Origin: Brockia lithotrophica
GTDB taxonomy: Bacteria > Bacillota > Bacilli > Thermicanales > DSM-22653
Direction of reading: 5' to 3'
Assembly: GCF_003633725.1 (NCBI RefSeq)
Contig: NZ_RBIJ01000002.1
Span: 183,539 to 247,538 of the forward strand
DNA length: 64,000 nucleotides
Shown: piece by piece, positions 43,702 through 51,986 of the stretch
Position numbering within the stretch: the first letter of the stretch is position 1
Layout: every line of letters starts with the position of its first letter
Program-made: the position numbers and the translations under genes
Notes under the pieces: generated by a model
What the model was told of the DNA's origin: nothing
What the model saw: only the letters and a program-made list of their open reading frames with translations
The model's database searches: none

Positions 43702-45153
43702 TCACGAAGGCGAAACGTCCGTATTGGCGGGCGGAGCTCCCCTTTCGTCGGCACGGGAGGCCCGTTCTGGCGTGGCCAACTTTTCCCGTTTGGCGAAGAG
43801 CGTGGGGACGTACCCCTCCTTTACGACCTGACGCGAGCGGGCGATGGCGAGCGCCTCGTCGGGAACGTCCTCCGTGATCGTCGAACCCGCGGCGATGTAC
43901 GCCCGCTTTCCCACCCGAACGGGAGCCACGAGGTTCACATTGCAACCGACAAAGGCCCCATCCTCGATCACCGTTTCGTACTTCCGCAATCCGTCGTAGT
44001 TCACGGTGATCACGCCGCTCGCAATGTTCACGTCCCGGCCGACGAAGGCGTCGCCTACGTAACTCAAGTGCGGCACCTTCGACCCTTCTCCGATGCGGGA
44101 GTTCTTGATTTCTACGAAATTCCCAACCCTTACTCCGGGGCCGAGCGCCGTCCCCGGACGAAGGCGGGCAAAAGGTCCTACGGTTGCCCGCGGACCGATG
44201 CTCGCGCCTTCGGCAACCGTGTACAGGACGCGCGCCTCCTCCCAAACTTCCACGTCCGTAAGCTCGGTCTGGGGGCCGATTTCCGCACCGCGGCGCACCA
44301 CGGTACGGCCGAAGAGTCGGGTTCCCGCCCGCAGGACTACGTCCTCCTCGAGCACGACGTCCGGACCGACGAGTACGGTATCCGGCATTTCCACGGTTAC
44401 TCCCGCTCGCATGTGCCGCTCGAGGATCGCCCGTCGAAGGACGTCCTCGGCACGGGCGAGCTCATACCGGTCGTTTACGCCGGCGACGACTTCCGGCGGA
44501 AGAGAGACGAGGGACACCGGCAACCCTTCAGAGGCGAATAGGGGAAGGACGTCGGGCAAGTAGTACTCTCCTTGGGCGTTTTCCCGGTGCAATCGGGGAA
44601 CCGCGCGACGTAGAGGCTCTACCGCAAAGGCGTACAAGCCGGCGTTGACTTCGCGGATTTCCCGCTCTTCGGGTGTGGCGTCCTTCTCCTCCGCAATGCG
44701 CAAAAAGGAACCGTCGGGCGAACGCACGATCCGCCCGTATCCTCGGGGATCTTCGAGGTGTGTGGTAGCTATCGTAGCCGCCGCCCGCGTGCGCGCGTGC
44801 ACGTCTCGGAGCTTCTGCAACGCCTCTGCCGTAAGAAGGGGCATGTCGCCGTTTACGACAAACACGTGCTCGATTTCCGCGGGAAGGACCTCCAACGCCT
44901 TGGCCGTAGCGTGTCCCGTGCCCAAGGGCTCTCCTTGTTCCACGTAAAGGACCGAATACCCCAACGCGCGCCGCACCTCTTCTCCCGCTTCCCCGACGAC
45001 CACGTAGATGTCGGAAAACCCGGCGCCGCGCAAGGCCTCTACGACGTAGGCGAGCATCGGCTTCCCCAAAAGGCGGTGCAGAACCTTGGGCGTACGCGAC
45101 TTCATCCGCGTTCCCCGCCCTGCCGCAAGGACGATCGCCGCCGTGCGCTCCAC
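43702..45153 (-). CDS. glmU: Bifunctional UDP-N-acetylglucosamine pyrophosphorylase / glucosamine-1-phosphate acetyltransferase
   Basis: The 483-aa enzyme makes UDP-GlcNAc for cell-wall synthesis. The N-terminal nucleotidyltransferase begins AAIVLAAGRGTRMKSRTPKVLHRL and includes GEPLGTGHA and VNGDMPLL. The C-terminal left-handed beta-helix (about 250-450) includes VGNFVEIKNS, VPHLSYVGDA and VNYDG. A Ser/Pro-rich tail of about 20 residues follows. GTG 45153 has GAGGGGG upstream. spoVG, which precedes glmU in B. subtilis, is missing from the 78-base gap to ridA. Confidence 0.97.
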   Translation of the reverse strand: MERTAAIVLAAGRGTRMKSRTPKVLHRLLGKPMLAYVVEALRGAGFSDIYVVVGEAGEEVRRALGYSVLYVEQGEPLGTGHATAKALEVLPAEIEHVFVVNGDMPLLTAEALQKLRDVHARTRAAATIATTHLEDPRGYGRIVRSPDGSFLRIAEEKDATPEEREIREVNAGLYAFAVEPLRRAVPRLHRENAQGEYYLPDVLPLFASEGLPVSLVSLPPEVVAGVNDRYELARAEDVLRRAILERHMRAGVTVEMPDTVLVGPDVVLEEDVVLRAGTRLFGRTVVRRGAEIGPQTELTDVEVWEEARVLYTVAEGASIGPRATVGPFARLRPGTALGPGVRVGNFVEIKNSRIGEGSKVPHLSYVGDAFVGRDVNIASGVITVNYDGLRKYETVIEDGAFVGCNVNLVAPVRVGKRAYIAAGSTITEDVPDEALAIARSRQVVKEGYVPTLFAKREKLATPERASRADERGAPPANTDVSPS

Positions 45154-45231
45154 GGGCGTTTCCCCCTCTTCCCTGATCGACTCCCAATGGCCGCATTCGC
45201 TCCCCAAATTCCTACGGCTCCGGCAAGGGTG

Positions 45232-45630
45232 TCAGGACGTTTCCGCGCTTCCCTCGGGCGGTCGGACCGCAATCGCCTCGATCTCTACCCGAGCCCCCCG
45301 GGGAAGGGCAGCCACTCCTACGGTGACGCGCGCCGGACGGTGGTCGCCGAAAAAGGCGGCGTACACCTCGTTCACCTGCCCAAAAAAGGAGAGGTCCGTG
45401 AGGTAGATCGTCGTCTTGACCACGTCTTCGAGGCGGTAGCCCGCCCCCGCGAGAATCGCGCGGATGTTTTCGAGAACCTGCCGCGTCTCTCGAACGATGT
45501 CTCCCTGGACGAGCTCGCCAGAAGGGGTGAGGGGGATCTGGCCAGAAATAAACAGCCATCCCCCGCTTTCCACAGCTTGGCTGTAAGGGCCGATGGCAGC
45601 CGGTGCATCGGAAACGGAAATTACCCGCAT
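45232..45630 (-). CDS. ridA: RidA-family enamine/imine deaminase (YabJ)
   Basis: The 132-aa protein belongs to the YjgF/YER057c/UK114 family that hydrolyses reactive enamines. DAPAAIGPYSQAV, FISGQIPLTPSGEL, VVKTTIYLTDLSFFGQVNEVYAAFF, the RPARVTVGVAALPRGARVEIEAIA stretch and the conserved Arg are present. It is three bases downstream of purR, as in B. subtilis, where it is linked to purine regulation. Confidence 0.96.
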   Translation of the reverse strand: MRVISVSDAPAAIGPYSQAVESGGWLFISGQIPLTPSGELVQGDIVRETRQVLENIRAILAGAGYRLEDVVKTTIYLTDLSFFGQVNEVYAAFFGDHRPARVTVGVAALPRGARVEIEAIAVRPPEGSAETS

Positions 45631-45633
45631 GGT

Positions 45634-46548
45634 TTACCCTCCTGTCAAGTCATGCTTGGGGGAGCGGCCCTCCGATTCTCGGATCTGGAAAAGACCTCCC
45701 CACGGCGAACTCGGCCAAGCGCGGGAAAAAATGCTCCCGGGAACCGCACGAATCGTGCGCGCGTCGGCGTCGATTTCCTCGACCTTGACGAGGGAAGCCA
45801 CGTCCTCGACCACCCGCCCGCTTCCCGCGGGACCCTCGACAAAGACGAAGGCTCCGACTCCCTCGGCGCGGAATTCGCGGACGAGCTCCTGCATCCCGCG
45901 GATCGTCCCTCCGCCGCGGAGAAAATCGTCCACGAGAAGCACGCGCGCACCTTCGGCAATCGCCCGGCGCGAAAGGGACATGGTGCGAATGCTCCGGGAT
46001 GAGGCGGAAAGGTAGTTGATCGTCACGAGCGAGCCTTCCGTGATCTGTCCGTCCCGACGGGCGATGACCACCGGCTTTCCGAGGGCAAAAGACGCGGCAT
46101 AGGCGATGGGGATCCCCTTCGTCTCCACGGTGAGGACGACGTCGACGTCGACCGACGCAAAGGCCGCGGCAACGATCCGCCCCACATCGCGCAAGATATC
46201 CGGCCGCCCCAGAAGGTCGGAGAGGTAGACGAACCCCCCAGGGAGAATACGCTCGGGACGGGTGACCTCCTCCACAAGTCGATGCACGAAATTCTCCGCC
46301 CGTTCGCGAGAAATTCCCGGGACGTATCGGGCTCCGCCGGCCGCCCCGGGGGATGTCTCGATCGTCCCGATCCCCGCCCGGAGAAAGACCTCGCGCAAGA
46401 TCGAGAGATCTTCGCTCAGGGAAGATTTCGCCGCGCCGTACGTGCGGGCGAGCTGTCCGAGGGAAAACGTACGCCCCGGCTCCTCGAGAAGCCGCAACGC
46501 GAGGTCGGCCAGTCTCGCGCTCCGCCTGAGCTTTGCTTCCTTCGCCAC
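45634..46548 (-). CDS. purR: Purine operon repressor PurR
   Basis: The 304-aa protein has an N-terminal winged helix (about 1-75) and a phosphoribosyltransferase-fold C-terminal domain with VLLVDDFLRGGGTI as its PRPP loop. In Bacilli it represses purine genes and is released by PRPP. It lies four bases after ispE, with a GTG start and GAGGAAG upstream. The tail (about 30 residues beyond the usual end) is Ser/Pro/Gly-rich. PRPP comes from prs, 2.9 kb downstream on the same strand. Confidence 0.96.
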   Translation of the reverse strand: MAKEAKLRRSARLADLALRLLEEPGRTFSLGQLARTYGAAKSSLSEDLSILREVFLRAGIGTIETSPGAAGGARYVPGISRERAENFVHRLVEEVTRPERILPGGFVYLSDLLGRPDILRDVGRIVAAAFASVDVDVVLTVETKGIPIAYAASFALGKPVVIARRDGQITEGSLVTINYLSASSRSIRTMSLSRRAIAEGARVLLVDDFLRGGGTIRGMQELVREFRAEGVGAFVFVEGPAGSGRVVEDVASLVKVEEIDADARTIRAVPGSIFSRAWPSSPWGGLFQIRESEGRSPKHDLTGG

Positions 46549-46552
46549 AGCG

Positions 46553-47455
46553 TCACTTCCTCAGGCTCGTGTTTCCCGCAAAGGGTCGCACCACCATTGT
46601 CGCTTCCCGGACAAAGGGAAGCTCCCGCGTGAGCGCCTCGCGGGCGCGGGAGAGTTCTTCTCCCCCGCGAAAAAGGCCTACGTACGTGGGCCCAGATCCG
46701 GTGAGAAACGCCGCACAGGCCCCCAGCTCTTTCAGCGTCTCGCGAACTGCGGCGATTTCGGGGAGGAGATCCACCGCCGCTCCCTCGAGGTCGTTGGCGG
46801 CGAGTTCCGGAAGCGCTTCCCAATCCCCCGCACACAAGGCCTCGCGAAGCTTACGGGAGCGACTTCCGTCCGAGCGCGAAAACCCTCGAGAACGGAACCG
46901 GAGAAACACGTCCTTTGTCGCCAAGGAGGCCCGGGGCTTTACGAGAAGAAGGCGATAGGGGCTTTCGCCTTGGGGGAGAAACGGTTCTACGCGCTCGCCG
47001 CGCCCCCCCACCCAAGCAAACCCGTCCCAGAGGAAGTAAGGGACGTCGGAGCCCAATTCTGCGCCTAAAGCGGCGAGTTCTTCCGAAGGAATCCCTAGCT
47101 CCCAAAGGATGTTCAGCCCCCGAAGTACGGCTGCCGCATCGCTCGAGCCCCCTCCCAACCCGGCACCCACGGGAATTCGCTTCTCGATGTCGATCCTCAC
47201 GCCGCCCCTTCGCCCGAAGCGCTCCCGAAGGAGCAGGGCGGCGCGGACGGCGAGGTTTTCCTTGCCGGCGGGAACCGCGTGCCCCCGAACGTGCAGGCGA
47301 ACCACCGGTTCCTCGAGAAGGGTGAGCGTCAGGAAATCCCCGAAGTCGAGAGGGGCAAACACGGAAGCGATCTCGTGGTAGCCGTCCGGCCGTTGTCCGA
47401 GGACCTCGAGAACGAGGTTCACCTTTGCCGGTGCGAAAAGGTGGAGAGCACCCAC
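46553..47455 (-). CDS. ispE: 4-diphosphocytidyl-2-C-methyl-D-erythritol kinase
   Basis: The 300-aa GHMP kinase catalyses the MEP-pathway step between IspD and IspF. APAKVNLVLEVLGQRPDGYHEI is at the N-terminus, the ATP loop is IPVGAGLGGGSSDAAAVLR, and LTGSGPTYVGLF is near the end. GTG 47455 was chosen because GGGGAGGAG lies upstream. An extended -10 promoter element precedes it. Confidence 0.95.
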   Translation of the reverse strand: MGALHLFAPAKVNLVLEVLGQRPDGYHEIASVFAPLDFGDFLTLTLLEEPVVRLHVRGHAVPAGKENLAVRAALLLRERFGRRGGVRIDIEKRIPVGAGLGGGSSDAAAVLRGLNILWELGIPSEELAALGAELGSDVPYFLWDGFAWVGGRGERVEPFLPQGESPYRLLLVKPRASLATKDVFLRFRSRGFSRSDGSRSRKLREALCAGDWEALPELAANDLEGAAVDLLPEIAAVRETLKELGACAAFLTGSGPTYVGLFRGGEELSRAREALTRELPFVREATMVVRPFAGNTSLRK

Positions 47456-47485
47456 GGGGAATCTCCTCCCCAATCGTCCCCGCTA

Positions 47486-47494
47486 TTGTATCAC
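47486..47494 (-). promoter_or_regulatory. Extended -10 element upstream of ispE
   Basis: The minus strand reads TGATACAAT, an extended -10 (TGN before TACAAT), about 30 bases before the ispE start and just after the sspF terminator. No good -35 was seen. Confidence 0.5.
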
Positions 47495-47500
47495 GACGCA

Positions 47501-47534
47501 GAAAACGGGGGAAAGGGCGCACCCTTTCCCCCGC
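47501..47534 (-). terminator. Rho-independent terminator after sspF
   Basis: CGGGGGAAAGGG / CCCTTTCCCCCG, perfect 12-bp stem with a 4-base loop, followed by TTTTC on the minus strand. Confidence 0.92.
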
Positions 47535-47546
47535 ACCGAGCAGAAA

Positions 47547-47756
47547 CTAACGCGTATCGCCCTCACGCCCCCCCGGCGTCTCGGCACGTCCCCGGAGCTG
47601 CTCTTCCGCCTTTTCGATCGCCCGGCGAACGAGCAACCCGGCCTCGCGCGTCGTGATGTTCCCCCAGTCGCCGTCTTTCACCTTGTCGTAAAAGCCCAGC
47701 TCCTTGGCGAGTTCTTCCTTGAACCCTTCCGACATCACCCCGCGCCGCCGACCCAC
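47547..47756 (-). CDS. sspF: Small acid-soluble spore protein SspF-like
   Basis: The 69-aa protein matches the minor alpha/beta-type SASP SspF of B. subtilis: [39 protein letters not shown], then [12 protein letters not shown]. Such proteins coat spore DNA. GTG 47756 has GGGGAGGG upstream. A CATCCTA string at about 47800, near the sigma-F/G -10 consensus, lies upstream but lacks a clear -35. It lies between veg and ispE, exactly as in B. subtilis. Confidence 0.93.
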   Translation of the reverse strand: MGRRRGVMSEGFKEELAKELGFYDKVKDGDWGNITTREAGLLVRRAIEKAEEQLRGRAETPGGREGDTR

Positions 47757-47922
47757 GCGCCATCCCTCCCCGGGGACCAACGTCCCCGCTTCTAGGATGT
47801 GCGCCCGGCGTCAAACCCGCGTGCGACACTTTCCGCCAGCGAGCACACCCGCTTCCCGGAATTTCTATCCCTCGTGCGTCCCGCCGGCTCTGCCTCGGAA
47901 GGTGTCCTTTGCCGACGGCGTC

Positions 47923-48195
47923 TCACCGGGGTTTTTCCACGCGAAGCGTCCGATCGTCGAGGAAAATCGTAAGTTCAACGGTCTCCGTGAGCACATCGGC
48001 GTAGCTGAAGGAAATGCGTCGTACGGGTTGTTCGGGCTCGTCCAGTTTGATCGTGAATACAGCCGGGTACGTTTCTTCGAGGATGCCCACGTGCTCGATG
48101 ATGCGCCGCCTACCGCCATTCGCGCGCAGATGCACCCGACGGCCAATGTGGTGGTCGAGGACCGTCTTGATGTCGGCCAACGCATTCTTCGCCAC
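47923..48195 (-). CDS. veg: Veg protein
   Basis: The 90-aa protein matches Veg ([20 protein letters not shown], then [35 protein letters not shown]). Veg is linked in B. subtilis to biofilm gene expression and spore outgrowth through an unclear mechanism. The GTG start at 48195 has GAGGTGAT seven bases upstream. Two consensus promoters in tandem precede it, in keeping with the famously strong B. subtilis veg promoter. Confidence 0.95.
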   Translation of the reverse strand: MAKNALADIKTVLDHHIGRRVHLRANGGRRRIIEHVGILEETYPAVFTIKLDEPEQPVRRISFSYADVLTETVELTIFLDDRTLRVEKPR

Positions 48196-48218
48196 GCAGC
48201 CATCACCTCGCGCCCCCC

Positions 48219-48288
48219 AGTATATCATTTCCTGCATAGTGTGTCAAATAAAAGGATCGATTATAACAGGGTCGCACCTCCCTGTCAA
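48219..48288 (-). promoter_or_regulatory. Two tandem consensus sigma-A promoters of veg
   Basis: P1: TTGACA (48288..48283), 17 bases, TATAAT (48265..48260). P2: TTGACA (48247..48242), 17 bases, TATACT (48224..48219). Three of the four hexamers are perfect, and the spacing is optimal in both. Confidence 0.93.
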
Positions 48289-48306
48289 CGAAAAAGGCGT
48301 GCACGG

Positions 48307-49659
48307 TCAGCGCTTGGCTCCGAGTTCGGCGCGCAGGCGCTCCCGGACGTTGTCCATGGCGACGTAAAACTCGCGCATGAGCGCGAGGGCGAGGTACTCC
48401 CCACGCGGCGTCGTGGCCCATCCGTCGTCCGTTCGGCGAAGGGCGCCGATCTTCTCGAGCAGGGCGAGCTCCTTCCCCATAACCCTTGTCAACGGAACGC
48501 CAAAGATACGGGAAAACCGCTCTTCGGAAACCTTCCGAGAAAAGAGCTCGACCATGAGTTCGTAGAGGTACCGCTCGCGCCGGGGAAAGGCCACGGTGTG
48601 CGTAACGGGATTTTTTCCGGATCGGACGAGCCGTTCGTGCTCTTCGAGGTCGTAGGCGTTCACGTACAGAGCGTCGCCGCGGAAGCTGAAGGCCCCTGAC
48701 CCGGCCCCCATGTACTCCGGATAGTCCACGACGTACTCGTCGATCGGCTCGTCGCGTCGCCCGTCTCCGCGGGCAAAGTGCCAAGCCGTCGTCGGCGTGT
48801 ACGCGGGTTCGAGCGTTCGACGGACGACCTTGTAGTACACCGCCTCCTGAGCCGAAGATACGTTCCCCAACAAGAGTTTGTTTTGGCTACGCGTCGCCGG
48901 CGAAACCATGAGGGGATAGGTGGTAATCTGCTCGGGCCCCAACCCGAGGAGGATCTCCAGGTCGCGACAGAGCATCTGAGGGGTCTGTTCCGACCAATTA
49001 AAAATGAGGTCGATGCTCAAAAACGGGAGGATGCCGACACTGGCGGCGATCCTCCGTTGTAGGGATTCAGAAGTGCCGAACTTGTGGAGACGCCCAGCAC
49101 GAAGCAAGAGGTCGTCGTCGAAGGTCTGGATGCCCACGGAGAGGCGATCCACGAGACCGCGCATCTCTCCGAGGATAGCCGGATCCAACGCCAATGGATC
49201 GCCTTCGACGGAAACCTCCCGCAGGGGAAAGAGTTCCCGGGCGTGGGCGATGAGGCGGAGGAGCTCGTCCGGAAGGACGGTCGGAGTTCCGCCTCCTACG
49301 TACAAGCTGTAAAAGACGTATCCCTGCTCCCGGAGGAGCTCGAGTTCCTCGTGCAGAACGGCGAAGTACCGCCGGGCGACGTCTTCTCGGAAGATAAACC
49401 GGTGGAAGGAGCAATACGCACACAACGCCCGGCAAAAGGGAATGTGCACGTACAGAAGGAGCGGCCGTTCGGGGTTCGAGGGCGGAAGCGAGAGGTTTTC
49501 CTGCCTTTTGGGAACCAGAGATCGGGCAGCCGTCCAGCGCAGGTAACGAACTGCCGCCTCGACCCACGGATCGCGCGGGCGGATGCTGCGGTAGGGATCT
49601 TCGAGCTCGTGGACGAAGGGGTCGAAGGTGCCGAGGGCAATTTGCTTACAGACCTCCAC
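48307..49659 (-). CDS. Radical SAM protein related to HemN/HemW (coproporphyrinogen dehydrogenase-like)
   Basis: The 450-aa protein has the HemN-type start YVHIPFCRALCAYCSFHRF, with the iron-sulfur ligands Cys76, Cys80 and Cys83 (CX3CX2C) and GGGTPT near 121-126 for SAM binding, and a C-terminal HemN-like winged domain. About 65 residues precede the radical SAM core, longer than in HemN. It could oxidise a porphyrinogen or act in heme handling; closely related families do other jobs, so the substrate is open. AAGGAGG precedes GTG 49659. It is 63 bases downstream of a PilZ gene, probably in one operon, and is not part of the normal Bacilli order. Confidence 0.8.
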   Translation of the reverse strand: MEVCKQIALGTFDPFVHELEDPYRSIRPRDPWVEAAVRYLRWTAARSLVPKRQENLSLPPSNPERPLLLYVHIPFCRALCAYCSFHRFIFREDVARRYFAVLHEELELLREQGYVFYSLYVGGGTPTVLPDELLRLIAHARELFPLREVSVEGDPLALDPAILGEMRGLVDRLSVGIQTFDDDLLLRAGRLHKFGTSESLQRRIAASVGILPFLSIDLIFNWSEQTPQMLCRDLEILLGLGPEQITTYPLMVSPATRSQNKLLLGNVSSAQEAVYYKVVRRTLEPAYTPTTAWHFARGDGRRDEPIDEYVVDYPEYMGAGSGAFSFRGDALYVNAYDLEEHERLVRSGKNPVTHTVAFPRRERYLYELMVELFSRKVSEERFSRIFGVPLTRVMGKELALLEKIGALRRTDDGWATTPRGEYLALALMREFYVAMDNVRERLRAELGAKR

Positions 49660-49722
49660 GCGGGATTGCCTCCTTCTTCGGTCAGCCGGGAATACGCCCC
49701 GAACTCCGCCTAATCCTTGAGG

Positions 49723-50397
49723 TCACGTTTCCGATATCTCGGGGAAACCCTTCGCCTTGAGTTCCCGCTGGCGCTCGAAAGAATACCGAACGAGAAAGCG
49801 CTCCTCTTCCGGGGATAGGCGGAGAAAGCGCACGGCCGCCGCGGTCCGAGGGGGCATCCCGGAATCCTCGAAGACGCGCACGACCTCTCCTTCGGGCGAA
49901 AAGTCGCGTCGTTCGCCGCTCGCAAGACGAAGGGAAAAGTTCACGGCGATCCGTTCCCCGAGCGAGAGGAGAATTCCCGGGGGAAGGTAAAAGGAGATTC
50001 CCCCGGCTGAAATGTCGCGCGAAACCGCCGGAAACTCTTCCCCCTCGTTTCGCCGCACGCGGAGGTCGAGAAGGACGGGGACGCGGAGATAGCCGCGCCG
50101 CTGCACGCGCACCAACTCTTCGTCGCGCGGCCGCCTGAGGGCCACGAGCCAGATTTGGTCCCGGCGTACGCCCAGGACGCGGGTGGGGAAGCGGTACGCC
50201 GCTCCGTCCCCCCCGCTCACGAAAGCCACAAACTCCGTACCCTCGGGGACAAACGAACGAAAGGTTCGCCGAGAGAGGTCGTACAGGGGTTCCACGTAGA
50301 GTGCGGCTTCCGCTACGTCGGCGATACGGGTTTCGTAGCGCGGTCCCAACTCTTGAAAGGATTCCAGAAGGATCTTTTGGCCGAGACGAAATTCCAT
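49723..50397 (-). CDS. PilZ-domain protein (YcgR-type c-di-GMP receptor candidate)
   Basis: The 224-aa protein has a YcgR-N-like beta domain (about 1-95) and a C-terminal PilZ domain (about 97-215). The c-di-GMP-binding signature is complete: RRGYLR (Arg100/101 and Arg105), then DISAGG (Asp128, Ser130, Gly133). In Bacillus the homologue (YpfB/DgrA) inhibits motility when bound to c-di-GMP. The target here is unknown. Its ribosome-binding site GGGAGG is about 13 bases from ATG 50397, a little far. It lies upstream of the radical SAM gene. Confidence 0.88.
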   Translation of the reverse strand: MEFRLGQKILLESFQELGPRYETRIADVAEAALYVEPLYDLSRRTFRSFVPEGTEFVAFVSGGDGAAYRFPTRVLGVRRDQIWLVALRRPRDEELVRVQRRGYLRVPVLLDLRVRRNEGEEFPAVSRDISAGGISFYLPPGILLSLGERIAVNFSLRLASGERRDFSPEGEVVRVFEDSGMPPRTAAAVRFLRLSPEEERFLVRYSFERQRELKAKGFPEISET

Positions 50398-50537
50398 GGC
50401 AGACTTCGGGCCTCCCGTCGTGGCTCAACCAAACCGGAAAAGTCGCAAACGCTCTCTTTAAATCATAGTTCACGGAGGATGGGGGTTTCCCTTTTTTTGT
50501 TCTCTGCGGGGAGAACTCGTACGGAAGCGCGGCCCCC

Positions 50538-51374
50538 CTACGTCCGCCGCCGCAGCGTCCCCCGGCTTTCGATGCCCCCGATGCCGGAAAGACCGCTTTT
50601 CGTCTCCAAAATCGCCTCTTCGGGGGAGAGATACACGGATACCGAAGTTCGGGCGAGGCGAACGGCGACGAGCGTGGGATCGAGGGCGTGGATGTTCACC
50701 CGCTTGGGAGAGCTCGCGTAATTTGCCCCGGCCGCCAAAATCTCCTCGTAGTGCGACTGACAGGCTCCCGCGACGATGAGGAGGCCGTCCTTGTGCGGCT
50801 CAAAGGCCGTGCGCGCTCGCCGAACCGCTTCGACAAAAAAGCGGGAGTGGCGATAGCTTTCGAGCCTGTCCGGATCGCGTCCCGAAGGAAGGGCGTCGTG
50901 TCCCGTGAGGACGAGGATATCCGGTTGCGCCTTTTCCAAGAGGGCGAGGATGTGCCTCGGCATGAGGGGTTCCTGTAAGGACACGCCGACGGCGGGAACT
51001 CCCGCGCGCCGGTACGCGGCGAGGCTGAGTTCGAGGTAGTAGGGATCTCCGTCGACGTGCAAGACCTTCCCGGCCTGCGTCTCGGGGGTTTTGGAGCTCC
51101 AGGGGGGGATCTTTTCCCACACGGGCCGTGCGCTTTGGGAAACCGCCTGAAGGAGGGGGCGGCCCTCCCTTCGGAAGGGAAATCCGCGTTGCAGCTCTTC
51201 CCCGTGTTCTCCTTCGGGAATCAAGTCGTCGAGGGGGGCATCGGCGAGGAGCCGAACTCCTACCGCACGAAGAAGGGCGATCCCGGAATCGTGAAAGACG
51301 TGCGTGACGCGAAAGAGGATGTCTCCGCCGTGCGACCGGCGGCGGACGAGAGAACCGACGCGAATGTCCCGCAT
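50538..51374 (-). CDS. yabG: Sporulation-specific protease YabG
   Basis: The 278-aa protein matches the YabG family that processes spore-coat proteins late in sporulation: IRVGSLVRRRSHGGDILFRV, KVLHVDGDPYYLE, PDILVLTGHDA, FVEAVRRAR and the GACQSHYEEILAAGANYASSPKRVNIH segment. The length is close to B. subtilis (290). ATG 51374 follows GGGAGG. A terminator separates it from the YkuK-like gene upstream. Confidence 0.95.
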   Translation of the reverse strand: MRDIRVGSLVRRRSHGGDILFRVTHVFHDSGIALLRAVGVRLLADAPLDDLIPEGEHGEELQRGFPFRREGRPLLQAVSQSARPVWEKIPPWSSKTPETQAGKVLHVDGDPYYLELSLAAYRRAGVPAVGVSLQEPLMPRHILALLEKAQPDILVLTGHDALPSGRDPDRLESYRHSRFFVEAVRRARTAFEPHKDGLLIVAGACQSHYEEILAAGANYASSPKRVNIHALDPTLVAVRLARTSVSVYLSPEEAILETKSGLSGIGGIESRGTLRRRT

Positions 51375-51433
51375 GTACCTCCCTCCCCCTTCGGTATACG
51401 GGGAATCGCCCGGGAAGGTACGCGGGAAATCGC

Positions 51434-51474
51434 AAAGAAAACAAGCCCTTCCCCGGGTTTTCCCGGGAAAGGGC
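51434..51474 (-). terminator. Rho-independent terminator after the YkuK-like gene
   Basis: GCCCTTTCCCGGG / CCCGGGGAAGGGC with a 4-base loop on the minus strand, followed by TTGTTTTCTTT. Confidence 0.9.
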
Positions 51475-51478
51475 TCCC

Positions 51479-51952
51479 TCACTTCGTGTACCGGTCGGCT
51501 ACCGCGCTCGCCCCGAACGCTTCGGGTTTGATCTTTACCGTATAGCCCACAGACCGTACCCAGCCGACGATCTCCTGAATCATCGTCCGCGTCTGCCCTG
51601 TGTTGCCGATGTCTACGTGGATTTCCACGTCCTTCTCTTCCAGAAGGTCGAAAAGCCCGACGTTCCCGAGCTTTTCCGCAAGGGCCAAGCTTTCCGCCGT
51701 CTCTACGTAGATCCGCTGCCGGAGGTCGTAAATCGGCCGCAGGCGCGTTCGGCGGAAGAAGAAGCGCGCCCCCTTGGATACCCGGTGAATGACGATGGCG
51801 CTCACGAGAAGCGTTTCCTCCTCGGTCGTGTGGGAATCCGAACCGATGACGAGCTTGTACGCGGCGTCGGGTACGGAAGCTACGTACCCGCGGATCTGCT
51901 CCACGACCTCTTCCAAACTCAGGCGGCCGAACGTCGGGCTGGTAAAGTACAT
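51479..51952 (-). CDS. YkuK-family (DUF458) RNase H-like protein
   Basis: The 157-aa protein matches the YkuK family of predicted RNase H-fold proteins: FTSPTFGRLSLEEVVEQI, the LVIGSDSHT motif with conserved acidic residues, and the DIGNTGQTRTMIQEIVGWV stretch. No activity can be shown from sequence. It lies 34 bases after rsmA, where B. subtilis goes directly to yabG; ykuK is elsewhere in that genome. Confidence 0.87.
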   Translation of the reverse strand: MYFTSPTFGRLSLEEVVEQIRGYVASVPDAAYKLVIGSDSHTTEEETLLVSAIVIHRVSKGARFFFRRTRLRPIYDLRQRIYVETAESLALAEKLGNVGLFDLLEEKDVEIHVDIGNTGQTRTMIQEIVGWVRSVGYTVKIKPEAFGASAVADRYTK

Positions 51953-51986
51953 CGAAGCTCACCTACACCTTTCGGCGGTTCCGCCC

